Shown: one piece after another, positions 1-5,233 of the stretch
Layout of the letters: each line of letters starts with the position of its first letter
Position numbering within the stretch: the first letter of the stretch is position 1
Assembly: GCA_037445775.1 (NCBI GenBank)
Contig: JBBIJX010000068.1
Span: 1 to 7,515, forward strand
DNA length: 7,515 nt
DNA from: JBBUX01 sp037445775
GTDB taxonomy: Bacteria > Actinomycetota > Coriobacteriia > Anaerosomatales > PHET01
Reading direction: 5' to 3'
The notes under the pieces: generated by a model
The model's input: the letters and a program-made list of their open reading frames with translations, nothing else
Told to the model about the DNA's origin: nothing
The model's database searches: none
Made by a program: the position numbers and the translations under genes

Positions 1-66
1 ACACTTCATGCGGTGACCTACCCGGACGACGTGTGGTTACAGGGCGAGGATGACGGCGGGGCGTGA
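1..66 (+). CDS. truA: tRNA pseudouridine(38-40) synthase TruA, C-terminal end (partial)
   Basis: Only the last 21 codons and the TGA stop (64-66) are inside the window; the gene begins upstream. The frame reads TLHAVTYPDDVW and then an acidic, glycine-rich tail. The 'TL-x-x-V-x-YPDD' pattern resembles the end of TruA, where a '(G)LTL-x-x-V-x-YP' strand closes the catalytic domain. TruA converts uridines 38-40 of the tRNA anticodon arm to pseudouridine. In many Gram-positive genomes truA sits directly before rplM-rpsI, which is the position seen here. The catalytic aspartate region lies outside the window, so the identification rests on a short tail plus gene order. Confidence 0.6.
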   Translation, partial: TLHAVTYPDDVWLQGEDDGGA

Positions 67-86
67 CGCGGTGACGGTCCGCGCAG

Positions 87-100
87 CCCGGCGAGCCGGG
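87..100 (+). other. GC-rich inverted repeat behind truA
   Basis: CCCGGC (87-92) and GCCGGG (95-100) form a perfect six-base inverted repeat separated by GA, 20 bases after the truA stop. No run of T follows, so it is not a convincing intrinsic terminator by itself. It may protect the truA mRNA end or be chance in GC-rich DNA. Confidence 0.3.
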
Positions 101-126
101 GATGGATACGCCCGGACGCGTGTCCG

Positions 127-155
127 TTGACGCTCGCGCGCCGCGAAGCTAGAAT
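127..155 (+). promoter_or_regulatory. Housekeeping sigma promoter for rplM-rpsI
   Basis: A -35 element TTGACG (127-132) and a -10 element TAGAAT (150-155) are separated by exactly 17 bases. Each matches the sigma-70/SigA-type consensus at five of six positions. Transcription would start near 161-163, leaving a leader of about 60 bases before the rplM start. A small dyad, CGGAC (113-117) / GTCCG (122-126), abuts the -35 box. The placement between truA and rplM suggests the two ribosomal protein genes have their own strong promoter in addition to any read-through. Confidence 0.75.
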
Positions 156-161
156 GGCAGG

Positions 162-191
162 GTTCGTTTCCGCCAGCCCCGTGACGCGAAC
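162..191 (+). promoter_or_regulatory. Possible leader hairpin of the rplM mRNA
   Basis: GTTCGTTTC (162-170) can pair with GACGCGAAC (183-191) with one wobble and one mismatch, closing a 12-base loop. It lies at the predicted 5' end of the rplM transcript. L13 operons in other bacteria are under leader-based feedback control, so an autoregulatory role is possible. I do not recognise a named leader family here, and the stem is modest. Confidence 0.3.
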
Positions 192-211
192 ACCATTCCG
201 AATGATCGGTT

Positions 212-217
212 GGAGGA
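212..217 (+). promoter_or_regulatory. Shine-Dalgarno site of rplM
   Basis: GGAGGA lies four bases before the TTG codon at 222. It decides the start: the earlier in-frame TTG at 210 would overlap this site and has no ribosome binding site of its own, whereas 222 gives the family's usual first residues, MKTYHAKPGE. Confidence 0.8.
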
Positions 218-221
218 CTCG

Positions 222-656
222 TTGAAGACCTACCACGCCAAGCCCGGCGAAGTCGAGCGCGAGTGGCTGCTCGTCGACGCGACCGACGCCGTGCTCGGGC
301 GGCTCGCCAGTGAGGTGGCCCAGATCCTCAAGGGCAAGCGCAAGCCCACGTACACGCCGCACGTCGACACCGGTGACTTCGTCGTCGTCATCAATGCCGA
401 GAAGATCACGCTCACCGGCAACAAGGCCGCACAGAAGTCGTACTACTCACACAGCGGGTACCCCGGAGGCCTAAAGGAGGTCTCGTTCGAGCGTATGCTT
501 GCCAAGCATCCGGAGCGCGTCATCGAGAAGGCCGTCAAGGGCATGCTACCGAAGAACACGCTCGGCCGGTCGATGGGCAAGAAGCTCAAGGTGTACGCCG
601 GTCCGGAGCATCCGCATCACGCGCAGAAGCCGCGTCAGATCACGCTGGAGGCCTAG
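222..656 (+). CDS. rplM: 50S ribosomal protein L13
   Basis: L13 is an early-assembling protein of the large ribosomal subunit that binds 23S rRNA. The 144-residue product has the usual bacterial length (about 142-147). It opens with MKTYHAKPGEVEREW and carries the L13 signature region at residues 105-127, including KGMLPKNTLG and KVYAGPEHPH. The basic segment LKGKRKPTYTPH (36-47) is also typical. Translation starts at a TTG codon, chosen from the Shine-Dalgarno site at 212-217 and the family N-terminus. rpsI follows after three bases, with its ribosome binding site inside the end of rplM, so the two are translationally linked and driven by the promoter at 127-155. No truncation or odd residue is seen. 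Confidence 0.97.
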   Translation: MKTYHAKPGEVEREWLLVDATDAVLGRLASEVAQILKGKRKPTYTPHVDTGDFVVVINAEKITLTGNKAAQKSYYSHSGYPGGLKEVSFERMLAKHPERVIEKAVKGMLPKNTLGRSMGKKLKVYAGPEHPHHAQKPRQITLEA

Positions 657-659
657 TCA

Positions 660-1058
660 ATGGCTGAGAACAAAGCTGTCTACCTGGGCACGGGCCGTCG
701 CAAGAACGCCGTCGCCCGAGTCCGTCTCACGCCCGGTACCGGCGAGATCGTCTGCAACAAGAAGCCGGCGCTCGCCTATTTCGGTCGCGAGGCGCTCGTC
801 AACTTCGTCTCGACGCCCTTCAAGGCGACTGAGACCGTTGGGCGCTTCGACGTTGTTGCAACGTTGCACGGCGGAGGCGTTTCGGGTCAGGCCGGCGCGC
901 TGCGCCACGGGATAGCCCGTGCGCTGCTCGAGGCTGGCGAAGAATACCGCGGCGAACTCAAGAAGGCGGGGCTCCTGCGCCGCGACCCACGTATGGTCGA
1001 GCGTAAGAAGTACGGCCTCAAGAAGGCCCGCAAGCGTCCGCAGTTCTCAAAGCGCTAG
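660..1058 (+). CDS. rpsI: 30S ribosomal protein S9
   Basis: S9 belongs to the head of the small ribosomal subunit, and its C-terminal tail reaches the P-site tRNA. The 132-residue product is of normal length. GTGRRKNAVARVRL (10-23) is the conserved N-terminal motif, GGGVSGQAGALRHGIARAL (71-89) matches the S9 family signature, and the protein ends in the canonical basic tail RKRPQFSKR. The ATG is three bases after the rplM stop, and GGAGG at 647-651 gives eight-base spacing. A strong terminator begins 27 bases after the stop, so this is probably the main end of the ribosomal operon. Confidence 0.98.
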   Translation: MAENKAVYLGTGRRKNAVARVRLTPGTGEIVCNKKPALAYFGREALVNFVSTPFKATETVGRFDVVATLHGGGVSGQAGALRHGIARALLEAGEEYRGELKKAGLLRRDPRMVERKKYGLKKARKRPQFSKR

Positions 1059-1085
1059 CGGGCGGCCACAGAACCGAGTGCGACC

Positions 1086-1117
1086 CGGGGCTCGCCGACT
1101 GCGGCGGGCCCCGTTTT
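1086..1117 (+). terminator. Intrinsic terminator after rpsI
   Basis: A 12-pair stem (1086-1097 with 1102-1113, one T-G wobble) closes a four-base loop ACTG and is followed at once by TTTT (1114-1117) and then GTG. This is a classic rho-independent shape. It ends 16 bases before the glmM start codon, and the glmM Shine-Dalgarno site (about 1122-1129) follows immediately. No promoter fits between the hairpin and glmM, so glmM expression must pass this structure. Confidence 0.85.
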
Positions 1118-1133
1118 GTGAAGGGGAGATGGC

Positions 1134-2474
1134 ATGGGCGTGCGGCTGTTCGGTACCGACGGCGTACGTGGCATCGCGAACGCCGACCTGAGTCCGGAGC
1201 TCGCGTTCCGTCTGGGAGAGGCCGCTGGGCACTTCTTGGGCGACAAGGGCGCTGGCCGCATCGTCGTGGGCCGCGACACGCGCAGGAGCGGGGAGATGCT
1301 CGAGGCCGCACTCGTCGCGGGTATCACGGCGGGAGGGGCAGACGCGATGCTGTGCGGCATCATCCCAACGCCCGCCGTAGCGCTGCTCGTGCGCGAGCTC
1401 GGCGCGGATGGCGGCGTTGTCATCTCAGCGAGCCACAACCCGCCCGAGTACAACGGCATCAAGTTCTTCGGTCGCGAGGGGTTCAAGCTCTCCGACGACC
1501 TCGAGGACGAGATCGAGACGTTCTGCGCCGGGACGCGCACCTGGGAGCGTCCGATCGGTTCTCGCGTGGGACGGTGCGAGCGGGTGAGCGATGCCGTCGA
1601 GCGCTACGTCGCGCACGCGTGCGCCACCGTCGACGGCGACCTCTCGGGGCTCCGCGTCGCGCTGGACTGCGGACACGGTGCCGCATCCGTGACCGCGCGG
1701 CGGGCGTTCGAGCGCCTTGGCGCGGATGTGACTGCGATCAACTGCGATCTCGACGGCACCAAGATCAACGTGGGGTGCGGCTCCACGGACCTCGGACCCC
1801 TCTCTGAACTCGTGCGCGCTGACGGCTTCGACCTCGGCATCGCCCACGATGGCGACGCGGACCGCGTGCTCGCTACCGACGAGCGCGGCAGCGAGGTGGA
1901 CGGCGACCAGATCATGGCGATCATGGCGCTCCGGCTGCGCGAGGCGGGCCGCCTGCGCGGCGACGTGATCGTCTCGACGGTGATGTGCAACCTGGGCTTC
2001 GAGATCGCGATGCGCGAGCACGGCGTCAACGTGGTCAAGACGAAGGTCGGGGACCGCTACGTGCTCGAGCAGATGCAGGCCATGGAGGCCATCCTGGGCG
2101 GCGAACAGTCCGGGCACGTGATCTTCCTCGAGCACAACACCACCGGTGATGGACTGATCACGGCGCTGCAGCTCGCGTCGGCCGTGAAGGCGAGCGGGCG
2201 CCCGCTCTCAGGGCTCGCCTCCGTGGTGTCGCGCTACCCGCAGGTGCTGCTCAACCTCCACGTCGCGGACAAGGCCCGGCTTGCCACAAGCCAGGCGATC
2301 GCCGATGCGGTGCACGCCGCTGAGGCCGAGCTGGGCTCGAGCGGCCGCGTGCTTGTGCGGGCCTCGGGCACCGAACCGCTCGTGCGCGTGATGGTCGAAG
2401 CGGTCGATGCGGAGCAGGCGACACGGTTGGCTCGCTCGCTCGCGGACGTCGTGACGGCCGGACTGGGTGAGTAA
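1134..2474 (+). CDS. glmM: Phosphoglucosamine mutase GlmM
   Basis: GlmM interconverts glucosamine-6-phosphate and glucosamine-1-phosphate in the cytoplasm, the step after GlmS on the way to UDP-N-acetylglucosamine. The 446-residue product has the family length. Landmarks in order are FGTDGVRG (6-13), the active-site loop ISASHNP with phosphoserine Ser100, the magnesium loop DGDADR (239-244), the sugar-recognition loop GGEQSGH (322-328) and the phosphate-binding loop RASGTEPLVRVM (409-420). All catalytic elements are intact. The ATG at 1134 is preceded by AGGGGAGA (1122-1129). There is no clear own promoter; transcription probably reads through the terminator behind rpsI or starts inside rpsI. 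The promoter for the next unit overlaps its stop codon. Confidence 0.97.
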   Translation: MGVRLFGTDGVRGIANADLSPELAFRLGEAAGHFLGDKGAGRIVVGRDTRRSGEMLEAALVAGITAGGADAMLCGIIPTPAVALLVRELGADGGVVISASHNPPEYNGIKFFGREGFKLSDDLEDEIETFCAGTRTWERPIGSRVGRCERVSDAVERYVAHACATVDGDLSGLRVALDCGHGAASVTARRAFERLGADVTAINCDLDGTKINVGCGSTDLGPLSELVRADGFDLGIAHDGDADRVLATDERGSEVDGDQIMAIMALRLREAGRLRGDVIVSTVMCNLGFEIAMREHGVNVVKTKVGDRYVLEQMQAMEAILGGEQSGHVIFLEHNTTGDGLITALQLASAVKASGRPLSGLASVVSRYPQVLLNLHVADKARLATSQAIADAVHAAEAELGSSGRVLVRASGTEPLVRVMVEAVDAEQATRLARSLADVVTAGLGE

Positions 2475-2495
2475 GCTCCATCGCGCTGCTACAAT
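2467..2495 (+). promoter_or_regulatory. Probable promoter for the glmS transcript
   Basis: TACAAT (2490-2495) is a good -10 box and is preceded by TGC (2487-2489), which makes it an extended -10. Seventeen bases upstream is GTGAGT (2467-2472), a weak -35 sharing only TGA with consensus. The elements overlap the glmM stop codon. Transcription would begin near 2502, about 50 bases before the ribozyme cleavage site, which is a sensible position for a riboswitch-controlled glmS message. The call is based on sequence only. Confidence 0.6.
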
Positions 2496-2550
2496 CGAGA
2501 GTGCAGGTTGAGTCGTGAGGAGGGCGCCGCGTCACCGTCGAGCCGTACAT

Positions 2551-2727
2551 AGCGCCAGAACTGCCGCGCCCCGCTGACACGGGACGACGCGCACAAGCGC
2601 ACCGGCAGTTGACGAGGTGGGGGCTGATCGAAGCATTCGGCGGATGGCCCTCCGGCTGAACCCGCAGTCGTCACGTCGTCCACAAATCCCGCGGGTGACC
2701 ACGGGGACAAAAGGACGACACGCCGGG
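2551..2727 (+). ncRNA. glmS ribozyme (glucosamine-6-phosphate-activated self-cleaving riboswitch)
   Basis: This leader matches the glmS ribozyme in primary and secondary structure. The cleavage site A-GCGCC is at 2551-2556 (cut expected between A2551 and G2552). P1 is AACTGCCG (2559-2566) with CGGCAGTT (2603-2610), enclosing a variable extension of two mini-hairpins. The invariant core GTTGACGAGG is at 2608-2617, ATCGA at 2627-2631 and TTCGGCGGATG at 2636-2646. P2 is 2619-2624 with 2647-2652, and P2.2 is CGCC (2553-2556) with GGCG (2639-2642). P3 is CGGCTG (2653-2658) with CAGTCG (2665-2670), and its loop CCCG (2661-2664) pairs with CGGG (2724-2727) as the P3.1 pseudoknot. P4 is GTCGTCC (2675-2681) with GGACGAC (2713-2719); it contains a stem capped by a GTGA tetraloop (2695-2698) and the conserved GGACAAA (2705-2711). 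In known examples GlcN6P acts as coenzyme and the cleaved message is degraded. It lies directly upstream of glmS, as expected. Confidence 0.95.
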
Positions 2728-2734
2728 ACTTCTC

Positions 2735-2799
2735 GCGCGGACCGCGCACGCTATTGTGTGCTGAAGCGCCACTTCTGACACGCCAACCCTCCAGAAGGG
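2735..2799 (+). other. Ribozyme-to-glmS spacer with small hairpins
   Basis: The spacer between ribozyme and glmS can form three short stems. The first is GCGCG (2735-2739) with CGCGC (2743-2747). The second is GTGT (2756-2759) with ACAC (2778-2781), enclosing GAAG/CTTC (2763-2766 / 2772-2775). The third is CCCT (2787-2790) with AGGG (2796-2799), which would cover the glmS ribosome binding site. None has a T-run, so they are not terminators. Any regulatory role is inference; no gene is seen here. Confidence 0.35.
2795..2799 (+). promoter_or_regulatory. Shine-Dalgarno site of glmS
   Basis: AAGGG lies 12 bases before the glmS ATG. This is weaker and more distant than the other sites in the window, and part of it can pair with CCCT at 2787-2790. 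The start itself is fixed by the required Met-Cys N-terminus of the enzyme. Confidence 0.5.
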
Positions 2800-2811
2800 C
2801 TGTGACACTCC

Positions 2812-4635
2812 ATGTGTGGAATCGTCGGATACACCGGACACCGCCAGGCGGGCGGGGTCTTATTGGGCGGGCTGGCCCGCCTCGAGTACCGCGGCTACGA
2901 CTCCGCAGGTCTTGCAATCGTCGAGGACGGTGCGTTGCGCGTTCTGCGACGCGTCGGGAGGCTCGGCAACCTGAGCGAAGCCGTAGCTGTTGAGCCCGCA
3001 AGAGGCTCGACGGGCATCGGGCACACGCGCTGGGCCACGCACGGCAGGCCGAGCGAGGAGAACGCGCACCCGCACGGCGACTGTGAGGGGCGCATCGCGC
3101 TCGTTCACAACGGGATCATCGAGAACTACCTTGCGCTCAGGGAGGAGCTTGCGGCCACCGGCCACATCCTGCGCTCCCAGACCGATACCGAGGCCATCGT
3201 CCACCTCGTCGAGAGCTACTACGAGGGCGATCTGGCGCGCGCGGTCGCACGCACGCTGCGCCGCCTCGAAGGCAGCTACGCGCTCGCGGTGGTGCACCTC
3301 GACCACCCCGACACGATCGTGGCCGCTCGCAAGGACTCCCCGCTCATCATCGGCACCGGCGAGGGTGAGAACATCGTTGCGAGCGATATCCCCGCAGTGC
3401 TCGAGTACACGCGTGAGGTGACTGTCCTCGAAGATGAGCAGCTCGCCGTGGTGACCCCCGGTGAGGTGCTGGTGCTCACGGCGGACCTGGAGCCCGCGGA
3501 GCCCGAGACGATGCACGTGGAGTGGGACCTGACTGCCGCCGAGAAGTGCGGATTCGACGACTTCATGCTCAAGGAGATCCATGAACAGCCGCACGCGTTG
3601 CGCGAGACGCTCCGTGGCCGGTTCGTCGACGGTGAGGTGCAGCTCTCCGAGCTCGCGATGGTTCCCGCTCAGGTCGCGGGTATCGAGCGCGTCTTCATCA
3701 TCGCGTGCGGCACGTCGTACCATGCCGGACTCGTGGCGAAGAACCTCATCGAGCGGTGGGCACGCATCCCCGTCGAGGTACAAGTCTCGAGCGAGTTTCG
3801 TTACAACGACCCCATCGTCGACGACCAGACGCTCGTCGTTGCGATCACGCAGTCGGGTGAGACCGCCGACACGCTTGCCGGCGTCCGTGAGGCGCGCGAG
3901 CGCGGGGCGAAGGTCATCGCGATCACGAACGTCGTAGGCAGCCGTATCACCCGTGAGTGCGACGGCGTGATCTACACGCACGCCGGGCCTGAGATCGGCG
4001 TCGCTGCGACGAAGACGTTCACCGCCCAGATCGCCGCGCTGAACGTGCTCGCCCTCAAGCTCGCCCATGCGAAGGGGACGCTGGGCACCGAGGACGTCGA
4101 GCGCATCTTTGCCGAACTCGCCACGGTGCCCGACCTAGTCGAAGCGATACTCGCCGACTCGGGCACCCTTCAGGAGTGCGCGGCGGCGTACGCTGACTCG
4201 CAGAGCTCGCTCTTCTTGGGGCGCGGGATCGGTGTCGCGGTCGCGATGGAGGGGGCCTTGAAGCTCAAGGAGATAAGCTACATCCATGCCGAGGCGTACG
4301 CCGCAGGAGAGATGAAGCACGGGCCCATCGCGCTGATCACCGACCGGGTCCCCGTCGTCTTCGTCGCGACGCAGTCGCACACCTATGAGAAGGTCGTCTC
4401 CAACATCCAGGAGGTGCGCGCGCGCGGCGCCGAGGTCATCGCCGTCGCGACCGCGGGCGATGACGAGATCCGGCAGCACGCCGACCACGTGCTGTGGGTG
4501 CCGATGACGAGCGAGGCACTTTCCGCGATCCCGGCGACCGTCCCGCTGCAGCTCCTGAGCTATCACATCGCCAAGCTGCGTGGGTGCGACGTGGACCAGC
4601 CGCGCAACCTCGCCAAGTCGGTCACGGTGGAGTGA
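2812..4635 (+). CDS. glmS: Glutamine--fructose-6-phosphate aminotransferase (isomerizing) GlmS
   Basis: GlmS makes glucosamine-6-phosphate from fructose-6-phosphate and glutamine, the entry step of amino-sugar synthesis. The 607 residues match the family length. The N-terminal class II glutaminase domain (about 2-220) starts with nucleophile Cys2 after Met removal and shows RWATHG (73-78), the oxyanion-hole pair Asn100-Gly101 and Asp125. Two sugar-isomerase (SIS) domains follow, with ACGTSYHAG (298-306), TQSGET (346-351), KLKEISYIHAEAYAAGE (484-500) and MKHGP (501-505). Glu487, His503 and Lys602 are the expected isomerase residues, and the chain ends in NLAKSVTVE. Expression is expected to be controlled by the ribozyme in its leader. 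acpS starts four bases after the stop. Confidence 0.98.
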   Translation: MCGIVGYTGHRQAGGVLLGGLARLEYRGYDSAGLAIVEDGALRVLRRVGRLGNLSEAVAVEPARGSTGIGHTRWATHGRPSEENAHPHGDCEGRIALVHNGIIENYLALREELAATGHILRSQTDTEAIVHLVESYYEGDLARAVARTLRRLEGSYALAVVHLDHPDTIVAARKDSPLIIGTGEGENIVASDIPAVLEYTREVTVLEDEQLAVVTPGEVLVLTADLEPAEPETMHVEWDLTAAEKCGFDDFMLKEIHEQPHALRETLRGRFVDGEVQLSELAMVPAQVAGIERVFIIACGTSYHAGLVAKNLIERWARIPVEVQVSSEFRYNDPIVDDQTLVVAITQSGETADTLAGVREARERGAKVIAITNVVGSRITRECDGVIYTHAGPEIGVAATKTFTAQIAALNVLALKLAHAKGTLGTEDVERIFAELATVPDLVEAILADSGTLQECAAAYADSQSSLFLGRGIGVAVAMEGALKLKEISYIHAEAYAAGEMKHGPIALITDRVPVVFVATQSHTYEKVVSNIQEVRARGAEVIAVATAGDDEIRQHADHVLWVPMTSEALSAIPATVPLQLLSYHIAKLRGCDVDQPRNLAKSVTVE

Positions 4636-4639
4636 GCGG

Positions 4640-5176
4640 ATGAGCGTCCTCGGCCTGGGAGTGGACATCGTCGAGATCGACCGCATGGCCGCCGCCCTTG
4701 CACGCCAGCCACGACTGCGTGAGCGCCTCTTCTCGGAGAGCGAGCGCTCATACTGCGACGCGCGCTCGCGGCCGGAAGTGCACTACTCACTCAGATTCGC
4801 CGCGAAAGAAGCGGTCCTGAAGGCGCTCGGTACCGGTTTCTCCGGCATGCGCTTCACCGATGTCGAGGTGGCGCGAGACGCGGGGGGGCGACCCATGCCG
4901 GTGCTGCACGGCCGCGCCGCGGAGCGCGCCTCGGAATTGGGCATCATCGAGATGCACCTGTCGCTATCGTTCACGCACACTACGGCGGTCGCCTCGGCCG
5001 TGGCAATCACGGAGGACTCGCGTCCGCGCAAGGAGGAGAAGGTCGATCCAATGGCCGAACTCGCCCGCTCCTTCAAGGACGCGCGCGCGATGCTCGACGA
5101 TGTGCAGGAGGGCGACGCCGGACCGCCGGAGGACGATAGCGGAAGCGACGGGCGCAGCGCCGAGCCCAGCGTATGA
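4640..5176 (+). CDS. acpS: Holo-[acyl-carrier-protein] synthase AcpS with C-terminal extension
   Basis: AcpS transfers 4'-phosphopantetheine from coenzyme A to a serine of acyl carrier protein, activating it for fatty-acid synthesis. The start ATG at 4640 has GGTGGAG (4626-4632) seven bases upstream and gives the standard opening LGLGVDIVEIDR (4-15). Asp9 and Glu57 in FAAKEA (53-58) are the magnesium ligands, LGTGFSG (63-69) is the conserved loop, and LSLSFTHT (107-114) is the C-terminal strand. The catalytic domain ends near residue 125, the usual AcpS length. The remaining 53 residues form an unusual tail with a short charged helix-like part (about 138-157) and an acidic, Gly/Ser/Pro-rich disordered end. 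Most AcpS proteins lack this. The gene is probably cotranscribed with glmS. Confidence 0.93.
   Translation: MSVLGLGVDIVEIDRMAAALARQPRLRERLFSESERSYCDARSRPEVHYSLRFAAKEAVLKALGTGFSGMRFTDVEVARDAGGRPMPVLHGRAAERASELGIIEMHLSLSFTHTTAVASAVAITEDSRPRKEEKVDPMAELARSFKDARAMLDDVQEGDAGPPEDDSGSDGRSAEPSV
5051..5176 (+). CDS. Possible internal in-frame start giving a 41-residue acidic peptide
   Basis: Inside the acpS tail an ATG at 5051 follows a purine-rich stretch (5030-5042) that contains AAGGAGG 14 bases upstream and AGAAGG eight bases upstream. Translation would give a 41-residue protein starting MAELARSFKDARAMLDDVQ in the same frame as AcpS. It lies exactly where the AcpS fold ends, so the tail might be a fused or separately translated small protein. 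The alternative, that the purines merely encode the KEEK residues, is equally good. I do not recognise the peptide. Confidence 0.2.
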   Translation: MAELARSFKDARAMLDDVQEGDAGPPEDDSGSDGRSAEPSV

Positions 5177-5222
5177 GCGCACGCACGCCGCGCATGCCCG
5201 ACTAGGCGTGTGTGCTGTGGAC

Positions 5223-5229
5223 GGGAGAG
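5223..5229 (+). promoter_or_regulatory. Shine-Dalgarno site of nnr
   Basis: GGGAGAG sits four bases before the GTG at 5234. It decides the start, because the earlier in-frame GTG at 5210 has no such site and would add eight residues (MCCGRESA) not expected for the family. Confidence 0.65.
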
Positions 5230-5233
5230 TGCC

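Noticed and set aside
210..221. TTG at 210 as the rplM start
   Set aside because: It overlaps the GGAGGA site that serves TTG 222, and it would add four residues before the conserved MKTYHAKPGE opening.
1118..1807. Plus-strand open frame of 229 codons overlapping glmM in another frame
   Set aside because: It is Arg-rich out-of-frame translation of glmM with no motif; glmM itself is unambiguous.
2517..2524. GAGGAGGG as a ribosome binding site for an upstream small frame in the glmS leader
   Set aside because: No ATG, GTG or TTG start codon lies at a suitable distance downstream; the next sequence runs into the ribozyme.
2752..2757. TATTGT as a second -10 box between ribozyme and glmS
   Set aside because: No -35-like hexamer lies 16-18 bases upstream, and such a promoter would bypass the ribozyme. 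It is a weak match, probably chance.
2489..3001. Minus-strand open frame covering the ribozyme region
   Set aside because: It is Arg-rich, without a family resemblance, and crosses a structured RNA and the glmS start; the plus-strand ribozyme explains the sequence far better.
2860..4068. Minus-strand open frame of 402 codons inside glmS
   Set aside because: It lies fully antisense to well-conserved glmS and has shadow-like Arg/Asp/Val/Leu composition and no recognisable motif.
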